64,000 nucleotides of DNA, taken from positions 16,333,574-16,397,573 of the forward strand of contig NC_081543.1 of assembly GCF_901000735.1 (NCBI RefSeq), in the 5' to 3' direction. Origin of the DNA: Corylus avellana (lineage: Eukaryota > Streptophyta > Magnoliopsida > Fagales > Betulaceae). Every line of letters begins with the position of its first letter. Position 1 is the first letter of the stretch. Positions 44,220-57,500 of the stretch are shown one piece after another. Made by a program: the position numbers and the translations under genes. The notes under the pieces are model-generated. The model saw nothing but the letters and a program-made list of their open reading frames with translations. It was not told the DNA's origin and did no database searches.

Positions 44220-45006
44220 GGGTTAAATACCTTATTCTCCTTGTAGCTTAACTTTTTTATTTTTTGCTCCCTAGGATTTACTTTTTATCACAGGAGGTAC
44301 ATTTAGTTTGCCTAAAGACGGAGATAGTACCCACGTCTAAGTTTCATCCAAAATTTGACGGAGCGACACATCAACACCAATCACAAAGTGACATGTGTCC
44401 ATATGATTATTTTAAAAAAAATAATTTTTTAAAAAATTATATTTAATTAATTATAAAAATAAAATAAAAAATAAAAAGAAAAATTTTTGGGGTGGCTAAT
44501 TTCGGGGGTGGCCAGGCCATGGGGTGGCTCCTAGCCACCCCATCTCGCCATATGTGGGTGGCTGAACCACCCCCAAACCCATTACCACCCCCAAATGGCC
44601 ACCCCCACGGTTTATGGGGTGATTCGGCCACCCCCAATGGCTCAAATAGGGATGACTGAAACCATCCCCAACCCCATATGGCCTGGTCACCCTACAAAAA
44701 TTTTTCTATCTTTTTATTTTTTTTTATTTTTATAATTAATTAAATATAATTTTTTAATTTAAAAAAAAAATCATTTTTTTTAAAAAAATAATCATGTGAA
44801 CATTTGTCACTTTGTGATTAGTGCTGACATGGCGCTCTGTCAAATTTTGGATGGAATTTAGACCGAAGTACTTTTGGTTTGCCTAAAGATCGAGGTGGTA
44901 CCTTCATTTTTAAACAAACCAGAGGTACCTCCTGTGATAAAAAGTAAACCCTAAGAGACAAAAAAATAAAGAAGTTAAACCACAAGGAGGAATAAGTTAT
45001 TTAACC
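44220..45006. mobile_element. Mutator-like foldback element
   Basis: 787 bp almost wholly made of two inverted arms (about 260-340 bp) that begin GGGTTAAATACC and end TATTTAACCC, with an exact 9-bp duplication TAAAAATTT (44211-44219, 45007-45015), typical of Mutator-like elements. The centre (44490-44690) is GC-rich with repeated GGTGGC/GCCACC. It encodes no protein. A transcript would fold into a very long hairpin and could feed small-RNA production. Confidence 0.9.
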
Positions 45007-45015
45007 CTAAAAATT

Positions 45016-47629
45016 TACATAAACCATTATCAGTGCTCTTATTCGAAATTGCTGTTTTTATTTGATCTACGGCAATTATTTGTAATTTGAATAATTATCA
45101 TAAGAGAATTTATGTGAAATTAAGTTGTCAAAATAATTGACTGAATAAATCAAAATTTATTTGGACAACTAAGTTCTACGTGAGCTTGTTCATAATATAT
45201 AATTGTTGTAGCTAGCTCCCCATCCGTCTTTGGTAAATAATGCGTACCTGCCAGGCTGCCATTAACATATTGTTGAGGGTACACTATATATCCTCGATCT
45301 CCTCTTTATATATAGGTTTGTTTATTATAATTATTGTTCTTGAACGAGACAATATGGGATGGAATTGGATCCTCACCTACCCCACGAGGATACTATTTCT
45401 TTGTAGTTTTGCATCTTTCTGGGTTGGAAACCACTCACCTTTTCGTGATGTATTGTTCTCAATCCCTGGAGTGCTCCCTGCATGAAATGTCTTTATATGT
45501 GTGTGTGAATTATAAAATAAAATTAAACTGATTTATATATATATATATATACAAGTCATTCTCTGACTTTACAGATAAGAGGCGTGGCAGCTGTTCTCAT
45601 GAGTCATGAGAGAGTTTGATAGCACATACACATAATTAAGTAGTATTACTTTAAGAAGACAAATAGATGACTGACATAATAATGCATACCCAAAACAAGG
45701 TGTGCATGACTAATTAATGTGGCCCATCTGTCTTAATTAATCTCACTTTATAAATATAATTGGTGTGCTAATATTCCATGCAACTCTAGACACGTGCTTC
45801 CCTTTGATTTGAAGTACACATGCACGTACTAATTAGTATATATGTACATATGCAGAGTAAACTTTAAACTATGGATGATTTCAATTAACACAAGCATTAA
45901 TCTACGTGGATCCTACTCTTCCAGCAGCATTAATTCAATGAAGCATCCAAGATCTAAGGCACATATATATATACATTATCAATTACCATGAAAAAAGTCA
46001 AAACCAGACAATGCCAGTTGGGTTTAATTAGTTCTTGACAGTCTCTACTGATAAGAAGTAATTTCCTAATCGATCATGCTTTGCCAAACAAAAATACAAG
46101 TAAAATAATTACATATTCATTTTAATAATATGTATTTTTTTTTTCAATAATTAACTAAGGAATAAAGGATATAATTGGGAGCCATGGTTGACTCTTGAGT
46201 GAAGTGGACACGTGGGTCAGGTTTGACTAAGTAGAGTAGAGAACTGAAGCTAAACAACAAAGAAAGAGGCCAGGATAATAATACACAGACAACTGTTTTA
46301 CAACCTGTCGACATGTATTGGCATGTGACTGGACTCAAGTCAGTCACTAAAAAATTTGTTAAATGTAACACTCTGGTCTTATATTAACAAGATAAGTAAT
46401 CTACATAGAGTGTGTAATTTATAAAGACACTCAAGTGTGTTAAGTCTCATGTTACTTAGTTATTATTATATAAAATTAACTAGATTTTATAATTAATTTT
46501 AGAAAAACTCCAAATTAACTAACTAATTCTTTTAGGGTGATTGTGCAAATATAACTAATACTTTCTCAAGATCATTATATTAGTACCCTCTAATCACATG
46601 CTAATATGTGTCAAAAACTTATTAAAAGAAAATACTTATTAAAAAGCGGTAGGTCTAACTTTTTCTTTATATATATATATATATATATATAAAAGCATCC
46701 CTATACTAAAAGCATCCCTATATTCTTATCGATTGCTCATCCCCGTACGTGTTGTTTGCTTATGAATTACATCTATGCTAACCAATTAATCATAGGGCAC
46801 AAGGAACGGGTCTCGAAAGAATAATGAGTATATTATATATATGTACAATAATTTTGGAAATTTAGGAATGTACGTATTCCTAGGATCAAGTGCAATTGTA
46901 TTGGATCCATCTGCCCATGAGGACGTAAGTTGACTTGGCATTTGTGGACACAATAATATATACATATATGCTTAATTTTGATAATTCGATGTCTAATTAA
47001 GGGTTTCTTATGCATGTTTAGGCAATTAATTAAAAACAGTTTGTATGCATTGTCTGTCACAAACTTTGACCTAAGTACATGTTAATTGGACTTAGTACGT
47101 ATAGTATTAGCCTATATTAGATTGAATGACAATTAATGGTCGACCTAACTTAATAGAAAATATGTCATATAAGTAATTATGGCTTGCATAATGTTGGCAA
47201 GGTGGGAAAGGATAATATTGATAGTTTTGAGAGACTTTGTAAATTGAGTAATAGTTTGAAGGAGTAAAATGTAGTTTTTGATAAAATGTTAATTAAATAA
47301 TTAAACTGACGGCCTCTTCTTATCGATTTAAGTTTAAGAAAAATGGTGATTTAACAGTTTCTCCTAAAAATTTGAAGAATCAAATTGAAACATTCGGCAG
47401 TTAATGGATGAACTGAAATCTTGCTCATAATTCAATGATCAAAATCATATTTTCACGATAAAGAGAACAAAAGGTGCTAATTACTAAGAAAGAAAAAAAA
47501 AAAAAAAAAAAAAAGGATTTATTTACCATGTTTTGAACGAATCAATATATTTTGATGTTACAGTAAGAAATAATAATGTACAGGGAGCTGAGTATATATA
47601 ACAACAAAAATGGCAGTATATTTACACAT
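45016..47629. other. Intergenic, downstream of the kinase gene; no gene seen
   Basis: Low-complexity AT-rich DNA with TA runs at 45535-45552 and 46670-46692. No coding signal. Confidence 0.4.
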
Positions 47630-49284
47630 TTATACAGGCAAATCGAGCAGAAATTGAGGCTCCATACAACTTGAAATCGTATGTACAATGTTTCTCATGT
47701 CCGGCCTCCCTTCAGAATTATGAAGTAATGCTGAGTTGGCTACATTGATCAACACCCGAAGCTGCACTAAATTTGCATTACCATTGAGTTTTGGGTCCAA
47801 CAAAGTAACCAAGACTTCAATGTCATCCTTCTTGCGGCACTCCTCGGTCCATCCTGCAAGAGTCTCTGAGCCTTGTATGGATTTTAGGCCCGTTATTAGC
47901 TCAAGCAAGAGGACCCCAAAACTATACACATCACTTTTTGGCGATACCAGACCCGTGTTTAAGTAGTAAGTGTCGACATAGCCCAACGAGCCTTTCACGG
48001 TAGTCGGCATTCGTGACCCGTGGCTTGTGTCATGGCCCAACTTGCAAAGCCCAAAGTCGGCAAGCTTGGCGTGGTTATTGTCGATTAAGAGAATGTTGGA
48101 GGATTTGACATCTCTATGAATTATGGGCGGGTCGGCTTGAGTGTGGAGGTAATCAAGGGCCCGAGCTATGTCTAGGGCAATGCTCAAGCGGTTCGACCAT
48201 GTCAATATCCCTGACAATTGGCCATGGTATGTGTGCATTTTTTCGAAAAGGCTCTTGTTTGGAACGTATTCTAGTAGTAGAAGTTGTTCTCCTGTTACCA
48301 TATTGAAATTCGATAATAAGAGTGCTATAAAGAGTTCTTCAACTTTTACTACAAATTGACGTGAGAATACACATATTACTTAGCACGCAAGCCATTAAAC
48401 AATTAAAATAAGTGTGTTGTTAATTAAGCATGAAGCATATATGCTATATGATTAACTCCTAGAGATGAATTCATTTATGCAAAGAACATCTGCAGGCCAA
48501 TAACCATTAAGACATGGATGAAGGCCCAATTAGAAATCGAAGCCCATTAAATTGTGGGCCCAGTCAGTATTGATGAAGCATGAGCCACCCAAGGCCTATG
48601 TACAGGTAAGAACATCTATTCTTTGTTCAAGAGTAATGGGCCGGGCCCAAAATTGAATGAAAAAAGAAAAAAGCCTGAGGTTTCTTCGGGCTTACCTTTC
48701 TCCAAGCAAAAGCCCAATAAGCCCACCAAATTGGGATGAGAGATCCTAAGCAGAACAGAAATTTCATCCAAGAACATCTTCTTGCTCCCACCTCTCTCCT
48801 CCATCACCCGCTTCACTGCACCAAATCTTCCGTCGCCAAGCTCCGCAAGATACACCAAAGATGTGCCTCCGACGCCTATCTGAATCTTGAACTCCCTCGT
48901 CGCCGTCCTCAGCTCTTCAAGAGCATACGTTCTTATAACACCAGGCCCACACAAACTGCTCTTTGAAATTGAACTTCCTCGGTGTTGTTTCCCATCGCCT
49001 TCTCTTTTGGAACATTTGGTTGCTTGGAACTCAAGGTAGACGACCCACTTCTTTAAGATCACGGTCAGAAGGATCACCAGCAGAATTGCACCAATTATCC
49101 ATAGGTTTCTTCGGTTGTTTGTAGAGAAACCAAGGAGCCACATGGTGCCAGCTAGCTGTTTCCTAACTACGTGCTCTCTTGTGAGGGAGAGATTAATGGA
49201 AGTGGTTTGCAGGATCAAGGAAGGAAGAAAATTAAGTTGGTGCGTAGAAATGCTTTGAAGATTCATGGATTTGGAAGTTAGCAT
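47630..49284 (-). CDS. Receptor-like protein kinase with a short N-terminus
   Basis: Predicted Ser/Thr kinase anchored in a membrane; two exons, 49284-48696 and 48291-47630, joined by GT/AG borders at a glycine codon, about 416 residues. I used the first ATG (MLTSKSMNLQ); in-frame alternatives are at residues 7 and 48. Residues 61-78 form one hydrophobic transmembrane helix followed by basic residues. The kinase domain starts near 130: Gly loop IGVGGTSLVY (136-145), Lys158 in FGAVKRV, HRDVKSSN (255-262), DFG (275-277), and SPKSDVYSFGVLLLELITG. Catalytic residues are all present, so it is probably active. There is no extracellular domain of note, so it belongs among short receptor-like kinases; I cannot name a ligand or subfamily. 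The XEG113 homologue is 2.2 kb away, divergently transcribed. Confidence 0.88.
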
Positions 49285-51503
49285 GAAAAAGCTTCATTTT
49301 CTCATGCATGGGAATATATAATTTAAGGGTCTTTACTCTGTCGTTCGTCTTTGTCCATTTCTTGTGAAACATCCATGATAATATTTTTATACCAAAAAGA
49401 AAGTTTAATATTGTGTACGTGGTATTTACATATGTTTTTCCAAGAACTCAAATGTGTTATTTCTAAAGGGCATATATGCAAGGTTCCAAATGTATGCATA
49501 TATATGCTGATCAGCATTAAGCAAAAGCTAAATTAATTAACCGCAATTATGCAAGTTATATATATTGATTGACCAAGTCACTGCATGTCAAGTGAGTCAA
49601 ACCTAATCATCTTCCTAATCATTTAAGAACCTTTTTCTCCTCCTGTCCATGGATTTGAGAAATTTCACATAATTCAACTTATTAGTTAGACTGTTCGTTA
49701 ATTTCATTTGAAAAGGTCATGAATCTCATATAGTGTATATATATATATATATATATATTTTCCCTTTTGTGAGCAAGATAAGGAGAGGGGAGTCTCGTGT
49801 TGTATTCACTTACAGATTAAGCAATTTTAATTAGGAGTAAAAAAAAAAAAAAAAACAAATGAACATGCTTTCATCTTAGTGCTTCCAAGTTCCAAGTAAA
49901 TTCATTATTTAACAATAATAGAATTATTGACGCAGCAATGGATAGTAATGAATAAGAAAACAACAAGTAGAAGGGATAAATATTTCTAAAATTGTGAAAC
50001 TATCACAAGAATTCAATAATTAAACATTCTCAAATCAATAGATGTTATCTATAAATTTAAGGAAAAGTAATGAAGAAACTCAACTTTGAATATTCTTATG
50101 GAGAAAACCAAATAAAATTCATAAACTGAGTTTGCTAGAGGCTCTAAGCATGTATTTATAGCCTCCAATACTCCTAATACTACTAAAACATGGAATAGGG
50201 GACTTTCAAAACCCTAATCCTAGCAAAACAAGGAAAAAAAGCTGGTTTTAAAGCTAAATAAAAGCGAAAAAGTAACATAGCGCCCCAAGTGCGCTCGATC
50301 GCAGGTATGCTTGCGTTCGATCACACTTCCAGGGGCTAGGTGCGCTCGAGCATGCAATTGTTCACAGTTACAAAGGAGTATTAGTCGCAGTACCAGAGAC
50401 GAACTTCATATTTCCAAGGGTTGGACGCTCGAGCGCAGATATCGTGTGCTTGATCGCTACTCCAGGGTGCTCGATCACAATCAATGTGCGATCGATAGCA
50501 ATTCAAGGAACTACTTTTTTTGTAGCGCGAGTTTGGGACCGCATCACTATCTTCCGGGGTATTTTCACACTACCACCCATTCCCTTCTTCTTCATGAAAT
50601 CCCAAACACTTCGATCTACATCAATTATCAATATTATTCCTCAATTGATTTAATTAGATTAAAAATTACTAGACTCCAGTACTATTGTAGACATCAATTT
50701 GACTTATAATTTTTTTTATTTATTTTTTGTTTTTTTCTAAGCGATTCATAATATTTTGGTAGAAGGATACGTTTGAGTTTACGATTTAAACATAATAATT
50801 TTGAAATGTGCGATTTAAAAATGTGATTTTTAAAAGTGCAGTTAAGTATTTAGGGATTGCTTGAAATTGCATTTGAGTGGCCTAACACTCTAAAAGTGCT
50901 TTTAACACTCAAAAATTCTGTTTGAAGAAAAAAAGTACTCGTTTGGTAAAAAAATTAAAAGTACTTTTGAGGGTCTAAAAAGTTTAAAAATGGTTAAAAC
51001 GCATATTTAACAAAAGCTTAAAAATGAAGCTTTTGCCAAAAAATATTTTTTGACTTAAAAACTCTATTTTTCAAACACAATCTCGAACATGTTATTAGTA
51101 AAATTGCAATTTAACTTTTAAGATCAAATGTTTTTAAAAACTCATGTTTGAAAACGCAAATCTCTTTACATTTTCAAATCACAATATTTTAAAAATGCCC
51201 ATAGGTATAATTTAGTCGTACAGAGAATGAGGGGGTGCTAATGAAATAGAGTCTAGTGATAATTGTCTCCTATATTGTAGCAATGGGGGGAGGCTGAGCT
51301 AATGAATAAGAGTCTAGCGAGCGAGATTGGGCAATTACAAACACGGGAGTTGACTTTGGGGTGGCTGGCAAGAGATATTGCTAAACTAAACTAAACTGAT
51401 CTGAAGATGCCGAACGTGGAAAAGAGGAGTTGAAGAACATGAAAGTGGTCGGTATTTTGAATGATTGATTGATTGACTCGTCATTGATCAAAATCACAAG
51501 AGA
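49285..51503. other. Intergenic between the divergent kinase and XEG113 genes
   Basis: Holds a palindrome-rich LTR-like block (50281-50510), a degraded foldback-like stretch with AAAAGTGCTTTT words (about 50860-51180), and a TA run at 49738-49760. Both genes' promoters should be here, but I see no confident TATA box. Confidence 0.5.
50270..50515. repeat. Cluster of TCGA-centred palindromes (LTR fragment)
   Basis: Words such as TGCGCTCGATCGCA, GCGCTCGAGCA, ACGCTCGAGCGCAG and GTGCGATCGATAGC are spaced 20-40 bp apart. The same cluster type occurs in the gypsy-like LTRs at 19.2, 23.5, 62.0 and 63.3 kb, so this is probably a degraded LTR. A TATTTATA near 50154 would be its minus-strand TATA box. 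Boundaries not resolved. Confidence 0.65.
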
Positions 51504-54500
51504 ATGGGTGGGAATGGGTGTCAGGAAGTGGCGAATACGAAGCCTGTCTTCTTGGCGATCTACGCCACTGTTATCATTGGTGTAGTCTTCTCGTCTTTCT
51601 ATGTCCTCTCCGCTATGTCCTCCGCCAAGTCTGCAGCTGACTCCAACACCTCCTGGCTCTCCTCTCCTTTCCCTTCTATTGCCAGTATGTTTTGTCTTTC
51701 CCAAGTTGCTGTTTTCACTTTATTATTGCATTGTCTTAATGCGTTTATGCTTCTTCCTGCTTTCTGCTATCAATATGTTCAGTGTTACGCACACCCATTT
51801 GAATCTGAGGGCTGCCAAATACGAATTTTGTGTTTAATATTTTGCATTTTTAGGATATTCCCATCTTCTTTTGCTTAGATGGGTTTCGGTGATTCAGTTG
51901 TACCGTACGTTGAGGATTTTGCAGATATGCTTAGGGAAACCCATTCAATTTTGTATTTTAACTGTTGGGCAATGGATTCTTTTTAGAGCTTCAATGCGCT
52001 TCTTGTTGGCATTGAATTGGACTCTGTTTTAGCTAATGTCTCAAATTTCCAAGGAGGAACTAAAATAATAAATTTTGAACCTTTTTTTTTTTTTCGTTCC
52101 CCTATAATTTTTTTTAATTTTTTATTTTTTTATGGGTGTTCATAAAAGCTGAGATCTCAGGATTGATTTCTTAACATGGAACTTGTTTTGGAGTTGAGCT
52201 AATGTTGGACTTCTTAGAGAATTGTTGCCTTCATTGTTGGTTTCAAGAGGAACTTGGAGAAGTTTTGGGCTTTTACTTTTTGTCCAGTTTGGATCTATTT
52301 GCCTTCTATTAACAATGCAGTATTGGATGCATTCCCAAGAAACATTAGGAAAGCTCATATGCATGAATACATTATTAATACTTGTCACTAGATTTCCTAT
52401 TTTCAGAGGTTCTCTTTCTTATTTCTGACATGGTTCATCAAGCTCTCTCCTTGCTTTTCCTCTCTCGTCTTTCTGTCTGTGTTTACAATTCACTTAACTC
52501 GATGCATATGTTCTTTCTCCAGAGGTAGATTCTCATCCAAGAGAGCAAGCACTCAATTTTTCTCCACCAGCAACTGTGGGTAAAGTTGGTGTGCCTGCAC
52601 CAGCGCCTCAAAGCGCGTTGATGCCACCCATCTGGGAAGTTCCCCCACGAACCCAAAAAATGCCACCATTGAAGGCTTTTCAGCTGTCCAAAGAATTAGT
52701 CCAGCAAAGGGTGAAAGATAATGTCATCATAGTGACCTTTGGTAATTATGCATTCATGGATTTTATCCTGACTTGGGTTAAACACTTGACAGATTTGGGG
52801 CTCTCCAACCTTCTTGTTGGTAAGCTACATCTTAATTTGAACTTTGTAGCTTTTTTTCTGTTTGCACTTATCTCCTCCAAGTAACTTATTGTTGGTAGTA
52901 TCTTGTATTTGTACTAGAGTGTACACCTGTTACAGGAGCTTGAAATCGTTGTTTCAGGTGCAATGGATACCAAATTGTTGGAGGCTTTGTACTGGAAAGG
53001 TGTTCCTGTTTTTGATATGGGCAGCCATATGAGCACAATAGATGTTGGTTGGGGCTCTCCAACATTTCATAAGATGGGGAGAGAAAAAGTAATTCTGATA
53101 GACTCCGTCCTCCCTTATGGTTATGAGCTGTTGATGTGTGATACAGACATGGTTTGGTTGAAGGTACTTTTTTTTTTTGGCTAAAAGGTTGAATTCAACT
53201 ATGAGTTTTTCACTCCATAGTGGAGAGGCTAGGGTCTGTTGTGAAGGGGGAATCATTGCTAGAACTTGATGTTCAATAGGAAATGGAACTAATATGCTCT
53301 TTAGCTTGTATTCATTAAATATATTATATTCTTTTACTTGCCTGGGTTATAGATTTGTTGATTAGAAGTGCTGAGCAGCAAAAGCATTTATTATGTTTTT
53401 GTTCTAACTAGATGAGCTTGAATTTATGGCAACACGGCTATAATTAGTTCACTTACCTGGTGAACCTGTTGAGCTATGATTTCAATCTTTATTTTTTGTC
53501 TTTATTTTTTATTTATTTTTTCATTATGATACCCTTTATATTTTCCCTTTCTGTCTTTTACTTCTTCTCAGGTTGTCTTCCTTAGCGCATTTTTTTTTTC
53601 TTTTTTCTTTTGCAATCAACTATATCTCAACAAGCACACTTCAATATCCGTATTTATCTGTTATAAGCAGTATCTTTAAGGGGTTATCATCCATACTTTT
53701 ATTATATTTGGTCAACTAGTTCTTCCAGAAGATTACTACTGGTCAAATTTGTTTTGCATTATGTGCTATTTTCTTGAAACAGAACCCACTTCCATACCTT
53801 GCTCGTTATCCTGGAGCAGATGTCTTAACTTCTAGTGATCAAGTTATACCGACAGTTGTTGATGACAGGCTAGACATTTGGCAACAAGGTGAAGTTTGTG
53901 TTAAATCAAGAGTCTGTTCATATATATTTTTGCTGTTTCTACTCTAGGGTTCATAATTACCCCATTTACCTCTATGCAAGCATGAGCTGTATGTACCTGT
54001 CATATGTAGGAGTTCTCTGTTGATAATGGGCATGTCAAACACTTTTTCACACATCATCTGCTGACATGAACATGTTTTCTTCATCGAATGACATCTTTTT
54101 GGACACTTGGAAAGTGCCTCACTTCTTTTGAAGTATTAAAATTTAACTAAAAACCTAGTTGGTCACCATAGATGTCTTCAACACCATGCTAGGATGGCTG
54201 GGAAAGAGCATTAATTTTAGTGATGGATAAAAGTATGAAACTAGTGGAGTGTGTTTTTTCCATTATAGTCTGTTACATTTTTGCAAGTTTCTTCTCAATG
54301 GTGCTTCCCATAAGTGTACAAAGACAACAAATGTATGTGTCAGCGTACAGTATAATAAGTAATGTGAGGAAAAGTTTTGAAGTTCAAATTGTTATGGGAA
54401 CCTCTTAGGATGGCCTACTTGCACCCTTGCCTATTCTTTGAAGTTTAGATAGTAGAATTTGCAGTTGCTCTCTCTCGCGCTTTTTTTTTTTTTTTTTTTT

Positions 54501-57500
54501 TTTTGGTGTTTTTCATTTGTTTTAGTAAGTTGAACAAGTCCCAGTCACCCTTTCATTTCATATGCTCCTGGTCAAATCATTACCTAGTTAGATTACTAAC
54601 TTGGATGTTTTTAACCTTTCACTTTTACAACTCCATGCTTTAATAAATTCTATACTCATGACATTTTTTCTTCATCTTCAACAGTTACTGGAGCCTACAA
54701 TATTGGAATATTCCACTGGCGGCCAACAGATTCTGCAAAAAAGTTGGCAAAGGAATGGAAAGATATGCTTTTAGCTGATGACAAAATATGGGATCAGAAT
54801 GGGTTTAACGATCTTGTACGTAGGCAGTTAGGACCATCTGTGGATGAGGACAGTGGACTTGTATATGCTTTTGATGGAAATCTCAAGCTGGGAATCTTGC
54901 CAGCAAGTATATTTTGTAGTGGACATACTTATTTTGTCCAGGTAGGATCTTACAATCACTCTTTGTAGGATGAACGTAGTCTCCATTTGTTTTTTCTGTA
55001 CATAAATGCTAGATCTTTATTTCCTTTCCTAAATTTCTCTTAGGCAATTATTGCCATCTTAAGCTTGGAAGAATCATGGTTGACCCATTTAATATAGAGG
55101 AATAAATTGTATATTAAGCATGTCCTAAGACCTAATCCTACAATGGCAGGCCACGTACCAGCAATTCAGATTAGAGCCATATGCAGTGCATACCACATTT
55201 CAGTATGCAGGTACTGAAGGAAAACGCCACCGGCTGCGTGAAGCCATGGTTTTCTATGATCCACCAGAATACTATGATTCCCCAGGTGATTCTGGGTCAC
55301 ATGTTGCATGAGTCATCAATTTGTCTTCGGACGCATATGCTTATTCTCATATTTCCTTGCTCTATAGACTTGAGTCTCTAAATGTGTTGCAGTTTGTTCT
55401 ACTTTATTTTTAGAGTCTGATATTTATTTTTATTTTTATTTTATTTTATTTATTTTTTAAATCTGCACTGCTTATTGTCTTTTATCCATTGTATTTGCAT
55501 CTAGGACCTAACCAAGAAACACCAAAGAAAAAAAAGGATGCCCTTCATCTGTGCTGATTATCCTTGATTTTTATTGCCACATTCTATCTCGATTGATATT
55601 TGTTGTTAAATTACCAGTTATCTTAAAAGTTTAAATTGATAAGAAATGGTGAACAATATTGTATCCATTGTATCTGCATCTAGGACCTAACCAGGAAACA
55701 CCAAAGAATAAAAAGGATGCCCTTCATCTGTGCAGATTATCCTTGATTTTTATTGCCACATTTTATCTCGATTGATATTTGTTGTTAAATTACCAGTTAT
55801 CTTAAAAGTTTAAATTGATAAGAAATGGTGAATTATATTGTTTAATTAATATTATAACACTCCACCTTAGAAACTCCCCCTCAACAAATGAGGTCACACT
55901 TGTGAAATATTTAATTGAAATGGAGGTTAAACTACAGAGTGAGGGTTTAAACTCAAGACCTCTCTAATATTATATTAAATCACCAGTTATCCCAAAAGTT
56001 CAAGCTAATAGGAAATGGTAATTTATTCGTTTAATTAATATTCTTACATTGCATCCTTAACATCTACAAGTATTCCTATTTCTTATACATTAATTTGTAT
56101 GGGTTTGACTTAGGTACTATAAAAAAAAAAAACTACAGGAGATGTTCTGTAGTTTTTTCAATGGACCAGATTTAATTCCAAGTTTTTCATGAGAAAAAGA
56201 GAGTGGAATTAAATCTGGACCATTGAAAAAACCACAGAAAATCTCCTATAATTTACAGTACCTAGGCCAAATCCAATTTGTATAGCCTTTGAGTCTGACA
56301 CTTTATTGAGCTAAACATTAACGTGTTATACCTCTAAAAATTTACATTGCCTCACAGCAACAGCTATCATAACAACAATTAGCATTAGTAGTTATTCTTT
56401 GCAGTAGAGTGGTCCTCCATTAGGATGTAGTAGAGGAGGTTTAGGCATCCTTGGTTTATTATGGCATTTCCATTAATAATCCTGATGACTTGACTAGTAT
56501 CAAAATGGAATCAGTTAATGAGTAGCCTGTCCTTTTCTTGCCCCCACTGGAACAGTTTTCGTACACCCTTATCTTAGGCAGGAAGCATGGATTGGATTTC
56601 CAGGGCTGATTCATGTTGGATTTGGAACATTGTAAGGTTTTTTCGTCTCACCATTGATCATTCTGTTAACGCATCTTAATTCCATCATTCGAGGGCAGGT
56701 TATAACAATATATTTTGTATTAAGGTTTTTATGTGTAACACCAATGTAAGTGAGCTACATTGAGATTTAAAGCACCAAAATAAGGGAGCACTTTACACTG
56801 TGCTCTCTCCTTAATCTTTCTGATTTGGTAACATATGATTCAATCTCCTAGGGGTGGGGTGTATTTTTTATACAGGAGACTGTCAATTACGAGGAAATAG
56901 TTAATCAAGGAAAAGAAAAAGAGAGTATAGAAATAACGTGGAAGTGGTCCAATTCGCTTAACACTCCATGTGGGTTCCCCACTCCAATTGTATAGCTACT
57001 GTATTAGGAGGCCATCTCTTCACTATAAAGGTCCCTTTCTCCAATCTGGCATGATCACCTATGGAAAATGCACAAAAATGTAATTAACCATACGCTGTTC
57101 AATGAGATTGTACGCATGTATCTGGTATGATTAGTTATTGTATTTTGAGCATCTAAATAATAATTTGACCCTGGGTCTGTCATGAGTTTGGGGAGGCCAT
57201 CTTTTTCTCCCAAGGCAGAGTTGAGGAATGGAAACCTGCTCAATTGCATTAATCATAACCAAAAATATATGGTCTAATTTGGAATTCTATAGAGTGATGA
57301 TCCACATAATACTGAAAATGATTCTTAAGTTGATTGTTGTAGCAATCACTTTGTTGACTTTTTCCATGAGAAATATGCAACAGATAATACTAAATGACAG
57401 CAAAGGTCAATGGTATAAAGAATTTTTTGAATTTTCTTATGATAAATATTATAAAAGAGTCTCTTGTAGATAGGATCAATTGCTTTTCATTTGCTCTTTA

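Noticed and set aside
51381..51704. Minus-strand open frame opposite XEG113 exon 1
   Set aside because: It mirrors the coding exon; no independent support.
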